A stretch of 64,000 bases of DNA from Mesaphorura yosii (Eukaryota; Arthropoda; Collembola; Poduromorpha; Tullbergiidae). The position numbers and the translations under genes are program-made. Each line of letters starts with the position of its first letter. The stretch's first letter is position 1. The notes under the pieces were generated by a model. It saw only the letters and a list, made by a program, of their open reading frames with translations. It was not told the origin of the DNA and did no database searches. Of this stretch, positions 10,001 through 25,000 are shown one piece after another. Where the stretch lies: the NCBI GenBank assembly GCA_009869945.1, contig WIXG01000184.1, positions 1 to 64,000 of the forward strand. The letters run 5' to 3'.

Positions 10001-13000
10001 TCAGATCAAACCGCTTTGTTTAAAAATCAATTGTAATGCAATAAGCACACGAGTGGAGATGATTATTAGCAGAAGCAGCCTTCGTGTTCAGCCATTCGAA
10101 GGCGTATTATATTTCGAAGCCTTGTAACTTTCTGCTCCACCTGCGGGCCTCCCCGTTATTGTCTCATTATTGTGCGCAGCAATTCAAACAAAGAGACTGA
10201 ACGAAATTGTTTCCGAAAGTCTTCTCATGGGTATGCAGATTATAGAATCAATTACGTGTTCGGAATTCGATTGCTGAATGCCAAAGTCCACCGGCGAGGC
10301 TGTGAATTTTCTATAAATATGCGACGACAATGCAATAACTGACAGCCGCTCATTAAGTTCAAAAGTTGGCTAGCTGCTGCTGTGTTGGAAAATTTGCAAG
10401 GCCCGAAGCACAACTCACAAATTGAATTTCAATTAAGCCTCACAATATAACAGAAAGCGGGCGCTAATTAAAAAGTAGTGTACCAAACACTACCCAAATG
10501 CGAGCTCGCTGCTCGCTAGTTCGCTGACTCTCGAGATGAAAATGCGCACTGCCCACAAAGCGCTGTATTCTCGTCCCTTCCCTTTACCACAATTAAATCC
10601 CAGCGGTGATGGTATCCTGGAAACATCACATCGCATCAAATCAAATACCGTAAGAAGCAAAACTTCAGACTAAATTAATATCACGTACTCAACACACGAA
10701 GCAGACAGGAGAAAAACAAGTCGCTATTTGCCACTGCCACCGTCCAAGTTATCTCCTTTTCGATGGCAAACTCTTTCCAAATATTTAAAAGCGACGGCAA
10801 GGAGAGCTCGGAACGAGAAGCGTGTTGGCTAGCGCTTTAAAGCAGAAGTTCTGACACGCATTGAAATTGAAAAAAATTCTCTCCAATTTTGCATTTTATA
10901 AACGCGAACGCTCGAACATTCAAATTGCAACATTTTTACGTTATGAAACAACTTTCTAGTCTCTGAGGTGAACTCTGTCCCGCGCAGTGTTAGATAAGTC
11001 ACTTTTTTGGAATATTTCCCATCATACTGTGAAATATTGTGAAAAAATTTGATGATAGAACACAGTGGGAAATAACGTGTAATATTGTGAAATATTGTTA
11101 AACAGCGTTAAATAACGTTTGATAAACGGTGGTAAATTACGCTCAATATTGCGAATTAAAAAGTGGGAGAGTAGAGAATGATGGTAAATAACGTTCAATA
11201 TTGTGATATATTGTTAAAGAACGAATAATATTGTAATAGAAAATGGCGGAAAATAACGCTAATTACGTCATCATAGTGAATATTTCATATTTCACTGCCT
11301 TGAGAACATTTCACACCACGTTATTTACCACTGTGATATCAGTGTTATAAAACATCACCGACCACTGGTCCTCCATACTTCGGTTTCATGGGCCTTCCTG
11401 GATTTGAGCGCATGCACGGTCTGACCAGATGAAAAAAAGCGTGCTCCTTAGGGCCGGAAATTTAATGGAGAATGGAATCCGAGTATGAGGCGTTGCGTTC
11501 CTGCGGAGGCAAGAAAGTGCAAATATCACCACGCGAATTCTTTGCAGCATTAATATTTGATACGAACTTTAATTTTTGGTGCGGGGAAATGAATTCCTGT
11601 CTTGTAAGTTTACATTGCTTTCAGGCTTCCTGAAATTTCTTTGCGTTGTACTGCATTAATTCTCTTCTGCTTTCGACGAGTGAGATGTGCGAAGAATGGA
11701 AGTTACCAGTTGATGCAGGCCAGGAGAAATCAAATGAAGGAAAAATGGGCGGAATTGTCGAGCAGAGCGCGAACGTGACTATTACCACGCTCCTGCCAAG
11801 ACTGAAGTAATGCGATTGTCGAGCAGAATTCTTGGAAAGAAACCAGTCAGAAGTATAAATGATCGCCAGTCGTGTATCGCGTGATTGTGTACAAAGATTG
11901 CATTCTAATTCCAATCCCAACAAGGCGAAAACCCGAGAAAAGAAAAGCAAAGCAAGCAAATCTCAGCCCGACCGCGACCACACGTACTCGCATGAATCCC
12001 AGCATCCAGCAACCCAACTGATGAATTTATTTATCCGTTTGCATCTTCCTTTTGCAAGTATTTCGCATAGAAAGCAGCGTCAGGAGAAGAAAGAAGGCAA
12101 TGGGAACAGCAGCGGGCACTCATGCTGAATATTCGCGAGTGTTTTAAGAAGATTAAAGTGTGAGGAGAATAGAATTCGGTGGAGGCTGAGAAAAGCAGAA
12201 ATTCGCAATGCGCGCTAGCACATAAGTTGTTCATAACATTATCATTATAAATGCCCGCTTTATCTTTGAAGTTTTGCGAAGAAACGCAATTATCGCGAGC
12301 CGGAAAGGAGCGTCTCTCCTCAGGCAGTCTGCTACGCGCGGCCCGCAGCCGCAACTTGTTTTCCTGGGGAAAAATTACCATGTTGCCGGCAATAAAAATG
12401 GTCGTTTGCCAAACCGCACTTGATGAAGTGCGTAGTGCATGCTGGCATGTACTGGTTGTATTATAATGAGGTGCCCGACAACTAACTTGGCGTTCCTGGC
12501 GAGGCGATGTGTGACAATTATTATACATGGAAGTAATACGAATAGTAAAAGGCTGAATTCACTGAGAAAAATTCGTCAACAAGGACCAACTAAATTTTTC
12601 CTTTTCTCCATTTCGTTATTTGCACAAGGATTAAAGAAAGGCTTGTTGTTTGTTGCTTACGAAAGCAGCAACCGGATGCTTTGTTTCACACACGACTGCC
12701 GGACTAAAGAAAGAACAATAATCCTCTTCTCGCAAGTATTTACAAATATATTATTTTCTGCAAACAATAAGCACAATGCGAATAAGAAAAGTCCTGCTAA
12801 TAAAACAAAGGAGATGAACTACGCCGTTAAATGAGACGAGTACGAAATACGAGACAAAACAGCGGCTGGAAGGCAGCGAATGGTGACATTTGCAGCGCGG
12901 GTTGAAGGTTTTGTCATTTACGACCTAATTTATAGCTCTACCCGGGTCTACTTACATCAAGCGACGGCAAGTTCCATGCACTCCTCGCGTTAATAATTAC

Positions 13001-16000
13001 TAGTATTGGTCTGCCTTGTAAAGAGTTTAATTCGCTCGTGGGTGGCAGTGAAATAGCATTTATCGTAAAGAGAACTTCAACCCAGCTGCAACTTGAGGAT
13101 TGTCACGTCGCTTTTGCATTACTCTCTTGAGATTTGCAAGCGCCTTGCCACTCGTATTCCCACTTTCTAAATGGCATCCAAACAATAAACGCTTCTCGTC
13201 TACAATTATTATTTAGATTTTCGGATGATGATGAAGAACGAATTATTTTATTACGCCAACAGACTCGTAAAAATTTGTCAAGTAGTTTAATGAACGAGTT
13301 TACGACGCTCGGTACATATAAGTAATTACTCTGGGGAAACCGCGAGAGAAATAATCGCAGACACGTTGAGAGCAATCATAAAATGGAAAAGGAGCAACAA
13401 ACACATCACCAGCCGTCAGATCTTATTACTGGAACTCATAAATCATGGCTGACTGAACACTGAAACTAGCTTCTCTCTTCACGGGTCGGCGTCATCTCAT
13501 CTCTGTCAGGACGAAGATTCAATAAATGACTTTCCGTCCGCTCATGCATGCCTGGTTGTCTAAGCTTTTTTGTCTCCTGGTTCAGTCCAAAGACGATCAT
13601 CGTCATTCTCTCGTATTCGGCTCTGATCATAACAATAACACTTATGCTTTCAGCGACCATTCTCTCACGCATCGAAGAAGATTATCTTCGTTTCTATTTT
13701 TCCAGCCAGAAAGACTCATACCGCATTGAATTACGCAACAGCAGTATAAAATAATCGCACAAGTTAACTTTGTCTATAGTCTTGTTTTGTAAATATTCAG
13801 ACTGCACTCGGACGAGCTCACATGCAAGCCATGACTCACAACGTCCGTGAATTCCTGTGCCTGTGCCCGGTTATTGTTCGAAGAAAGATTCATGAGGTTA
13901 TGTCGCATAGGCCTGCATTTTGGCATTGATTTATATATTTAAAATAGGCCTTCTCCTTAAAGTTGCATCGTAATCTCGCCCAAGCAAGGCAGGGCTCAGC
14001 CGGCATTGCTATGAGTGGAGGGGATGAAGAATAATAATAGCATTATGAGTCTCGGCTGAAGGCTTCCCCTAATCCAATCTATTGAGAAAGACGACTGCAC
14101 TCAACACGGGCAACCAGTTAAATTCCTGAATGGAAAGGCAGAGTCGGGTGCGCACATTATGAGTTTTATGAAAAAAAATAAGACTCGAGATGAAAGAGGG
14201 GAAAGCAGCACAAAATGCGAGGGCAACTGGAATCAGTTTAATATTCTTACCCGGTGCCATGCAATGATGCAATGCACTCCTGAGAATGTGATAAGCAAGA
14301 CAATGTCTGATAGTCTTCCAGCCATTTACTCGTAACAAGATGTTAATTCAAAAGTGTATTGATTTTTGACTCCGCTTTACGATGGCAGAGAAGAGAGGAA
14401 GTGAAATATTCTCATATCGTCTTAACGCGTTGCTCAATTGCGAGGTGTCAAACTCCTCATTACGCCACTTTCAACACTTCAAAGTCGGAGGCACTAATTC
14501 CTTCTTAGATTGCAAAAATATGACTTAACGCTTAATGAAAATGTCGTTTACTCGACGAAACACTGCTTTCATTTCTCCACTGTTATGCCGGCCAGAAACC
14601 GGCTCATCCGAGGTTATCCGAGGGATCAGAATTATTTGCGGGTTGCTTTGAGTCTAGAACGTGACATTGCCGTGAAGACGAGAAGTCCACTGTCCAAGAA
14701 GTTTAATAATAACTCCATTGTTTACGGTGTGTGCTGCCGGGAGGGGGCCAAATAAAGGACACTTCCAGCCTATTTTGTCATCGTCACGCAGGTGAAAGTT
14801 TCTTATACGAGCATTCAAGTCGTCATCGCCGTGTGCGTGTTCCCGCGGTGCAAATCCGACGCCACTACGATGCCATTGTGGTCCATTCTTTTAGGCTGAA
14901 CTTGCGTGAAGTGTGCATGGTCGCGGGTGTCGAGTTGAGGGAGATGCGGAAGAGACAGACCAGAAGAAAGAATGTCAAGATGCCACAATCTGGATCGATA
15001 GATTCCTTCCATTATTATTCTTATTTTACATGTACAACATTTACTTTACTTTTACTTACTCCTCGTGCTTCTGACTGCTTACGATGTACGCGCTCTGTAT
15101 GCTGCATGTACGCATGCGACCTGCACGTTCCTCACTCTTCTATTTTGTGCACAGCTTCCGAGAAACACTTTCGTGACAGAAAGTAGAAAGTCTGCGTCTG
15201 GTCCTAGCAATATTATTTACGTTTTTGTCAATGACTTTCCAAACTAAACTTTCCTCCTATGTGGTGGTGATGCCGTAGCTCAGAGTTCGTCGGATGCAGT
15301 GAGTTTTCGCCATCGCTTCCTGCTTCTCTTTACCAAGCTTGTATGTCCATACTCGAAATACCAGTCACGTCCGTTTTGTCTCTGATCTTGTTCCATCTAA
15401 TGCGCAGCAAGAACTGTGTGTCATAATGTCCTCGGAGGATATTTGTCCAGGCAAGAGTAAATTGGACATTGTACACAAACGAATGCATTGCCTTCTTCAA
15501 AGGAAACAAGCTTCATTGTTTGTGCCTTCGGCCAATCCAAAAATCCATGTTAAGTAAATTAATGCGACTGTATCATCGTACACATTCTCATTAAGCGGTA
15601 CCAGCTTGCGGAGAAGGAGTTGATGAAAAGGTACCGCTCTGGCACTCTGGCTATTGCCATTGTTCAGACTTCTCGATCGAGTTTGAACTGGATACAAACA
15701 AAACTGCTGACGCTGTGCGAAAATAAATTAAATGAAAAGCAAAGCTTAACTTGTTTTCCCATTCGGGCACGCGTCACTGCATCTTCATAACAATACGAAT
15801 TATTCGAGAAATCAATTCTTTTGAATCTGCAGAAAGAGCAAATCCGTTCAATTCTTTCCGCATTTTCTCCTCTACTGCGAATTGTATTTTCAGTTTTGCT
15901 AGAGTCGCTCTTTAGCTCGTAACTCTAGCTGAACAATGAATTCCGAAGGTTTCCGTGCTTTGCACTGAGAGTTACGAATCAGAATGGTAACGTGCACGGT

Positions 16001-19000
16001 TCACTAACTAAATAAGACCACGTTACAAAAACACGTCGCTTTTCATCATGCTGAGAAAAATCTCTTTTGATTTCCAGGTTGGTCGTAGCCATCGTGGCAC
16101 TTGTGATTGACAGAAATGAATTCGCCACCGAAACTGGAAAGGCAACCTGTGGACCATACATTTTGGAAACTATAATCTCAATCACCGTGCTCCTGAGTGC
16201 CGGGCTAATTCTGGAAATATTCCTCTCAATTGTTTCGATGCGAGGTTCAATCCTGTACGATGCTCCTCGCAAATCTGCTCAATACCTGATCTACATTCTC
16301 TTAGGTACGTAAATGCGATACAGAGTGCCTGCAGGAGATTATTTCCCAATGCCGAGCAGAATTGATTAATGTCGTGGCTGGGATCATGCACTCTCCGTGA
16401 ACAGCCTCTTTCCCCAGTTTCCTCGATAATTTCCGCTCCTTCCTCCCCAGCAGCTATTCTGCAAGGCATCATTTCCTTATCCTAAGCATTTTGAGCACTT
16501 CGAGTAAAATCCCATCAAACTTTCCGGGTTTGAGGCTTAAACTTTCATCCTACTTGCCAAGTTAAACCGTAACTCGGAGTCTGTAAGCTTCTTTCTCTTC
16601 CAAACGTCAAATTGTTTGGAAGAATCAATATTTCGCATAAGTCAGCTGTCTTGCTTCAGACTTTGTAGAATTTTGATTGATTTTACATTTTTCCACAAAG
16701 CAAAACAATGCAAATTCAAGCCAGAATCAAATATTTCAATCTTAACCAATGTGCATCTATCTTTTTTGCACGTAATAAAATGAATCGCACAGAAATTCAC
16801 CAGCCCGGGGCGACTTTACAATAAAAAATTGATCGCTTTCCTTTCACCATACGCTTCGTATTTCTCTCTGTGGAAGCCAGCCATAATGATGTCATTTTTA
16901 TATGTCAGGAAATGTGTGGTGTTTGCATAAGCCCGGGATTTTATGATCAATAAAACGCCCTGGAAGAATAAAATTCGGCAATAAAATCCGACACTTTTAA
17001 GGAAATTAGAGCCGTAATACCTTAGCTTCCAGTATGACCGAGGAAATAACTTAATGGAGCCCGTGCCTGCGTGAAGCTGTACCTGATACGAGTACAGCAG
17101 CAACCCTGCTGCTGTGCTTCTAATAAATGAGTACACTATAAACTGGGGATTAGAGCGAAGCTCACACGAAACAAGAGAGGCCGAACTAATTGAAATTTGA
17201 TCACATTTAAGTAAACTGTCTTTGTGAGCAGAGCATCCCTACTCTCCTTTGCTACCGAGCAATATTCTAGCGAAATTGTCTCTCTGACTTTTAATCAAAA
17301 TCCAGCAGATTCACGGATTCTGTTGCTTTTGTCTGTCGTGTAAGCACAGCCGACCACACTCTGGCCGTGTGATTTGCTATCTAAATGGTTTAAGTTGAAA
17401 ATCTGAAGTGTACTGAAAATTCTATAATCGATAAACGAGCAAGTGAGAATGCTTTGGACCACAGCTCACATTTTTAATAAATTCCAGTGCCCTTATTTAT
17501 AATTAATGCTCTGGAATTGAATAAAATTCTCAAATTGTTCCCTTTTTCAGGTGTGCTCTGTATCAAATTAATCTGGACAGGATTCGGAGTCGCCTGGATT
17601 CATCAGTACTACTTTCAGTGCACCATTCCATTTTCAAAGCAAGTGATTCTAGGTAAATGAAGCCATCATGGCGCATGTCAGTTTGTCGGCTGCTGAGTAA
17701 ATCAGAGCAGAGCTGAGTGCTTGTCCATGTCAGTGTCCGGTTGTTCCGGGCAACTAATGGGATGCTTTCATCAGCACTTCCATTAGTTCCATTACGATGC
17801 ATGACACGCGCTTGAAGAGTGACGGAACAATCTGACCATTGTCATCTCATCTCAGGACGCCAAGCATATGTGCATTCCACCTTTCCTTTGCAAGTGACAT
17901 TCACTAGAATTCGATAATCTGATCTCCAGCGGAATAATTTGACACCCCGACATTTTCGCGAGCCTTCCATTCTCCATTATCCAAGCTCCACGCGCCTGTC
18001 ATTTTGTTGACCTTGCACCTTCACAATGCGGCGGACATTTACAAGAAAAATGAGTCGCACTACCTTTTAATCGCACAGGCATTTCGAATCTATTTTTCAA
18101 AACTACATGACAAATAATAAAAATAGAGCTGATGTTAAAATGCCAAACTCCTTTTCGTGAAGGTGCTGTGAGATTTGCAGATGTAATAAAAATTCCGTCG
18201 CGAGAAGATCAAAAGTTTTAATTTCAATCCAACTGTACTCAGTAAAAGGAAAAACAAATCACGACGTGACGGAATGACTCGATTTTTCGTCAAACGTAGG
18301 AGGAGGAATTTTTTCAGTTCTGGAGTCAACTATTTTGTTACCGAGCTGTAGGATTTTTTGTGTTCGTCGCAATAATAGAAAGCACTGAGCTAGCAATGAT
18401 TTATAATGACTTCTTTGATTCCTTTTATTACAAGGCCTGGTAATTTGTACTTGGTTCATCGTCTTCGCCCTTCTCATCACGACCTGGTGCACGTTTGACG
18501 GGGCGGGCAAGTCGTGGGTCAAGATGAAACGGTACCAAGCTAACATGAAGGAGTTTGAACTAAAGTACCCGTCTTACAAAAGATCTGGAACGCTGACGCG
18601 AAACTGGAGACAAAGGTAAGTGACAAATGAAGGGGAACTCAGGGTCAAATAGAACATAAACGAATAACGAAGAGGGACGTGCGTGGCACAGAAAGCTGGA
18701 AAATTTAGATTGACATGCATTAAGTGGGTCTTGACTTTGATCAGATGCAGTGAAGTGATGAAAGTAAGGAGGTCATAATTATATTAGCTTTTCTAAAGAA
18801 TTCTCGACACCACCACCACAACATCGAGATGGGTGTCAAGAAAAGGTCACAGCCACACGTCAGGATTAAGAATTGAATAAAGTAAAGTGCATGTAATCGG
18901 AGAAGACCCGTGGTTATAGATACGCTGTCCCAAAACGGCCTTGGAGCAATTTGCGAATGAAATACGAGTCTCCTTCCTTTATAGTAGTATAAAATATTTA

Positions 19001-22000
19001 ATGCAAGCGCACTAGACGGTTCTATGGAATGGAGAAGGGATGTTTTGCCAGAGTAGAGCTTGTGAAAACTGATCCGGCAATCAGTCATCGAATGTTCTCG
19101 GTTGCTACCAAAGCTAAAGCCGGATATCTCGCAATTATACTATTTCCAGGAAACATGCGTTTGCGTAATAAGAATACGTACACGTATTTCAGCAAATTTC
19201 GTTTATTTCTTACATCCAATTTCCAGAAAAGTAATTCGGGCTTACCAGGACAGTTGGGATCACCGATGTCGACTTCTGTTCTGCTGCATCCACAACAATG
19301 AAAGAAACCGGGTACGCCACACCGCTGCTTTTCCCTGCATATAATCCTGTGCACTATTAAAAAGTAACGATTGTCCTTTCTTGAGATTTAGGACTCGTTC
19401 ACGGAATTAGCTAAATTGCTCTCTGAGTTTTTTCGTGATCTGGACGTGGTCCCGACGGACGTTGTTGTAGCTTTGGTTTTGCTGAGACGCCTGCAACGTT
19501 TGGAACAATGTTCAATTGTTAAGCAAGTAAGTCACCTTTGCCCTTTCCTTTGCCGAAAGTTGGCATAGGCGCAGCATCCCTAACCTAATCGCTGTGCCGT
19601 GTCTGCGTCTGCTTCCCTGATACGATCTACTTCCGAACCACATGTGGAGTCACGAAATGTCAAGGCTGACGTTGTCCGTGAAATTGTGGCAATCTTTTAC
19701 CAATCAAACCCATGCATCGTTTATGTGCTTTGCACATATGCTAAACTTTGGACGAAATCGAAAATGGAATTTTGGAACCATAAAATGAAGAGCTTGCAAA
19801 AGTCCTTTTGAGTGAAAGTTGAATATAACTTGCTTTCGGTTATAATGCGATAAATAAAAACTAACTTTGTCCGGAATTTCAAAGTCATCCATCGACTCTC
19901 TCGTGTGCACTTTATAAATTCGAAACACGCCTAAACTGAGGACAGATTCGCCGATATAACGCCTCCATAATAATTTATGACATTGGCGCGTATTACTGCG
20001 CCATATTTCTATTTTCAAATTGCGTAATGCGGACAGAAAGCATTCGCCATTTAAGTGCAGTATGTCAGGTTAAGTATGCTGAGTAATATTTTTGTGCAGT
20101 ACAGGGGCATAACATTTTATCCTTATCATTCTCATGCAGAAACGCAATCACACTTACGAATTCCTCTCTGGAATTGCCATCACTCCGCGGACTAAGTTTG
20201 TGGCGATGAACGACCCGAAGGACCTGGAGACATTTCGCAACGTCGTTCATTACATGCACTACGCGTCAGCTGCGTATGGCTGGCCCTGGTATGTGATTCC
20301 GAACGGGCTTGGTGGCGTCTGCAGGCTGTGCACCCATTTGCAGTGAGTTAATTCTGCGTATGAACTCACATAATACTGCCAAGCAAAATGTGACCGTGTA
20401 CGTACATACTCGTAGGTGTGGTTGTCGACGACGCTCCGACCTGTCTGAAGTTGTCGTGGAGGATAATTGCTGCTACTGCAATTACGCTGTAATTCCGACC
20501 ATGTTTGACTCTGACACATTCGATGTCATCTACGCAACGTACCACGTTGATGTTGGCGAGACGCCATTCTTCGTCGTCGTTGACTACGAGAAGCAGACCG
20601 TCGTGGTCTCCATTCGGGGAACACTCTCGCTAAAAGTAAGCCAATCTGCTGGCTGGTAAAAGCGAGAAATTATCCATTAATGCATTTATGAAAGTTGATA
20701 GAATAATTTATGCGTAATGAGGCGCTTCATGAAAACGCAGTCAGTCGCTTCGCGTGCAAGTTGCGTCTGTAGTGAGGTGCGCTTGCTAAATTACCCTTGC
20801 ATGCTAGCATCGTGTTGCTCGCTGGCAGTGCGCACAGCTGCAAGCGAAAGCAACGAGGCCAGAACTGAATAGACTTTTCTTTTTCGGTTTATTATTATTA
20901 CGATTATGGGACTTTGTAGTTCACTATGCCAGAAACCTCGTTGCAAGAAAAGTCAGTACATGGATACATGCGGTACTGAAGTTTCAAGTTTTCGCTTCAA
21001 AAACTGCAGCTCGTAATGCAGCAGAATCCGCATTCTGCCAGAAGCAAGAGTTAAAAATGTGTAGTTGATAATATTGCGACGGCTCAGAATTCGAATGAGT
21101 GAACTCGAATGGAGAAAGTCATATAAAATGAATTTGCTGCTTTCTCTTCTCGATTCTCTCGTTGTTGATCCGGCCTTCCGTTATGTCTTTAGCCTGGCTA
21201 CCATTACGTGTATTCTGCTGTGCTCTTTCTCTTTTACGCACTTTCTTGGTCTCCATTGCAGGATGTGATTACGGACTTGAACGCGGAAGGCGAACTTCTG
21301 CCCGTCGAGCCGCCAAGAGAAGATTGGATAGGCCATAAAGTAAATACACAAATATTTTGCCCGCATTTTCCTCATGCTACGAAGGCTCTCCACCCGACTC
21401 CCGCTTCCGTTTTCATTTCTCTTTCTCTTCCTCCTGGTCAATGCTGGATTTATTTTGTTTCAACTTAATGTACAACTCCGTGTACATTACAGCAATGATG
21501 TTACGACTTTCCCCTTTGCAATTTATGCCACGCTCTTCCTGATCCTTGCATGGCTTTTGAATTCCCGCATTCTTCCTCGTGCCGCTTTCCTCCCGGTCCT
21601 CTGAGAGCCTTTCTTCCTCGAGCACATGTTCAACCGAACGAATCTTTGCCATTTAGGGAATTGTGAATGCAGCTGTGTACATGAAGTCAAAATTGATTGG
21701 TGAGAAAATTCTCGAGAAAGCATTCGCACGTGCAGTGGAGCATCACCCGGCTGGCGCGACATACAAACTCGTGCTTGTCGGTCACTCACTTGGTGCTGGC
21801 ACAGCTGCCATTCTCGCAGTCCTTCTCAAAGAAGCCTATCCCAGTCTTCATTGTTATTCATTTTCTCCGCCGGGAGGTCTGCTGAGGTAAAGCTCGCCCA
21901 TTTCTTAGCGTTTACCGTAAATTGATACATTTCACTTCCACGTCTTTCTGTTTTGCGCAATTCAATGTTGCGCGCACTTTGTCGTAGAGGACAAGGCGTA

Positions 22001-25000
22001 AGAGTTTAAGTCCATAATGCAAAGGTCATCTGGACGTTCCTTCTATGACTTTCCACATTCCCTCAGCACGTGCACTTTGCTCAACTTGAAAAGGTCGCTT
22101 TCCCACAATAATTTTAGCAGGAAGTATATCTTAATGCAGCGTGTAGCGCAATATGCTTCGCTTCTTGTCCGACATGAAGTTTCTTGAGGCGCAAACAATG
22201 CGCTATCATGTTTCATATTAAAGATTACAAACTTCACAAAATGGTACAGAATGGCGAAATTATGCTGGGCAGGAAGAGCAGATATTTTCTTACCATTACC
22301 ATTTAGTTGTGTATGAATTATTGCAACACGTCTCAGATCTTTATCACATTGTCCAAGAACGGAGTTCCAGGACATGTCGCATTTCTGAGCATGCCCTTTG
22401 ACATCTCGTATTTGTCTTCCTTAAAATTCAAGTCTTTGTTCTTGCCCACGTAGCATGCCAGTCGTGGAATACACGAAGGAGTTTGTAACGTCAATCATTG
22501 TTGGCAAGGACTTGGTTCCGCGAATTGGGCTGTCGCAGATGGAGGCTCTCCGTGCAGACCTCATCAACGCGATGAAGAAGAGCCATAAACCAAAGGTAAT
22601 GCGCGTGTCAGAGTGGGCTGCACATTAAGTTTAATAAATTGAATTAACCTGTTTTGTTCTGTTCTTTGTTCCGCATGCAGTGGCAGACGTTGATGTCCGG
22701 CATTGCCTGCTGCTCGTGCTGCGTCAAGTCAGAATTTGCGATGCCACAGCGACTGAGCTCGGCTCCATCGATCCAGAGTGAAGAATTCATGAGAATGCGG
22801 CGTTCGCTGAAAGACCTGCGCGAGGTGACAATCAACCCCAACGAGAGTGCCATCGCGATGACTGTCCATCAGCCACTCTACCCTCCGGGTCGCATAATGC
22901 ACATTGTGCGGCACCATCCGACCAAAGATGAGTAAGTTTTCCTTTAAAACTTTCCTCTGCCAGCGTCTCTCACCTCGGCGACTCGCTTTCACATTTCCGT
23001 ATGCGAAACTTTAGCACAATATGTGAAAGATTAAGAGATTTGTTAAAGATTTAACGACTTTTGCACGAGTGCATACAAAAGCAGTATCTTCGGGCTCTTT
23101 GACAGGAACAGTCCATTTCCTCTAATTCAATCAAAGCGACCGGGTGTCGGGTACAGAAAGTTTAAACGAACCGAGCTTTCGCAACTTCAGTCTGCTGGAA
23201 ATTGAACTTTGGCATGTGGAGCAGTGAGCACGAAAAAATTCTAATTTAGATAATTTATTCTGTATTCCATGAATTGCAAATGATAAGAAGATTAAAATAT
23301 GGAGCTACTTTCCGACTTCCTTGTCGCTACTCTCGAGAGCGCACTTCTCAGACACTTCCTTATACACACAAATTATAGTTTCATTCCTAAATATAGCGAT
23401 TTCATGAATTCTTTATCAATGTGCAAATTAACTTTGCTGATTTGAAGCAAAAGTTTTGTCCTGACACACTTTTCTCTTTGCTTATCTGGACTGGACAGCA
23501 ACAAAATCCAGGAAGCTAAAGTTGACTGGCAGAAGTTGAGCGAGTACTCACAAATGATATTTGAAATCGAACTAATTCAAACTTTTGTCCACTTCCCCAA
23601 TATTCGTGCTGCTTAATGATGAAGGACCAAATACGAAACTGTTTGGAAGTAAGTGTCCAATCAACTACCTTGAACTTTTGGATTTGACGGCTGCGCTAAA
23701 CCAGAAACTGTTATGCTACTCGCAGGAGAGTGGTCAAAAAGGGTGAACCTGTCTTTCAAGCACTGTGGACAGAAAACACGGACTACGGGCAAGTGCTGAT
23801 ATCACCTGGCATGATTCAGGACCACATGCCGGACCAGGTCCTTAGTGCGCTTCAAAGAGTAAGCCAACATGTGCCTAGACTCTTTCTTGGGAGTATGAAG
23901 CTATAATACAAGTTTTACTTTTCAGGTTGTGAACAATCCCGGACCTGCGAAGCCGCAACGCAGACTAACTTCGAGTCAGTCTCCGCTGACCATGTCCCGA
24001 GACTCTTTGCTGGGCGAAATCAGTTGGTCCAACAGAAATTCTCCACGCAGACAGAACATGGAAACCAGCTTCACAAGTTCCGCCACGCCGAAACCGTCAC
24101 CAGAGTGCTCGCTCCTAAAGCCGGGTCCGTTGATCGCAGATGCAGATGCTGAGATCGAGAATGACGAGGACCTGACGCCGATGAACGATCTTGGGTTTAA
24201 GGAGTTGCTATCAACGCTTAATTTGAACTGGGAGTATATTGCAACGCTTCGGACTCAGTTTCCAGGGAAAGACTGGAATCATTTGCCTCGCCACGAACGG
24301 AAGTCCAGCATTGGAAACATCAGCAGTTCGGGATGCAGCGAAACAGGAAGCACCTTCAAGGAAATCTTTGGTCCAATGGTGCGGTACGAAGATTGGAACG
24401 CTCCGCTCGCAAGTCCAGAGACACTCTCCGAGATTTCCAGCTTAGGATCGCGAGCCAGTTTCTTCCTACCCAAAGACCAGTCTCCACTGTTGCGAATGAA
24501 AGGGAGGAACGGAAACAGTTGCAGCCTTCACCGACAGCACCAGCGAAATGGGAAGACCAGTGCAATCAGTGGGAACAATTCTCATCACAATCGTAGCTTT
24601 AGTTGCACCTACCCGGAAAAAAGTGACGTCGCGATCATTGGCTCGGCCTTCTACTCTGGAAAGAAGAAGCCGAAGCTGCTCAACAACGGAAGCGGCGGAG
24701 GGGAAGAAGTCTTTGGGAATGAAGTGCATTGGGGTGAGAATGGAAGTCATCTTGAGGAGGGCCGCGAGCAGTTTGATGAGGAATATCCCAATCCGAACCA
24801 TAAATTGAGTCACCAGAACAGTTCGCCACCGACCACCAACAACTCATCGCCGGTGACAACCGAGGAAGCGCGTTCTGGTGGCAGAAAGCACTCAGGAACA
24901 GAATCACAAGTACCTGCGCCCATCGTTAAGCGTGTCAGCTTTAATCTGAAGAGGAAACACGCGTCTTCATCCAACAGGGATGACTCTAATGACTCTGACG

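Larger units (their letters stand above)
7129..16077 (+). other. 8.95-kb first coding intron of DAGL
   Basis: It lies between MPGLIAF...IHSIW and the next membrane-segment exon. Apart from the two repeat elements at 8824-9249 and 10985-11345, I found no exon, RNA gene or transposase-like frame. Its size against the 60-1200-nt introns elsewhere in the gene suggests it may hold regulatory sequence. Confidence 0.6.

Noticed and set aside
23535-23616. Reading on past 23534 as a longer DAGL exon
   Set aside because: The frame reaches a TAA without the conserved TKYETVWK block, and the next exon would be lost.
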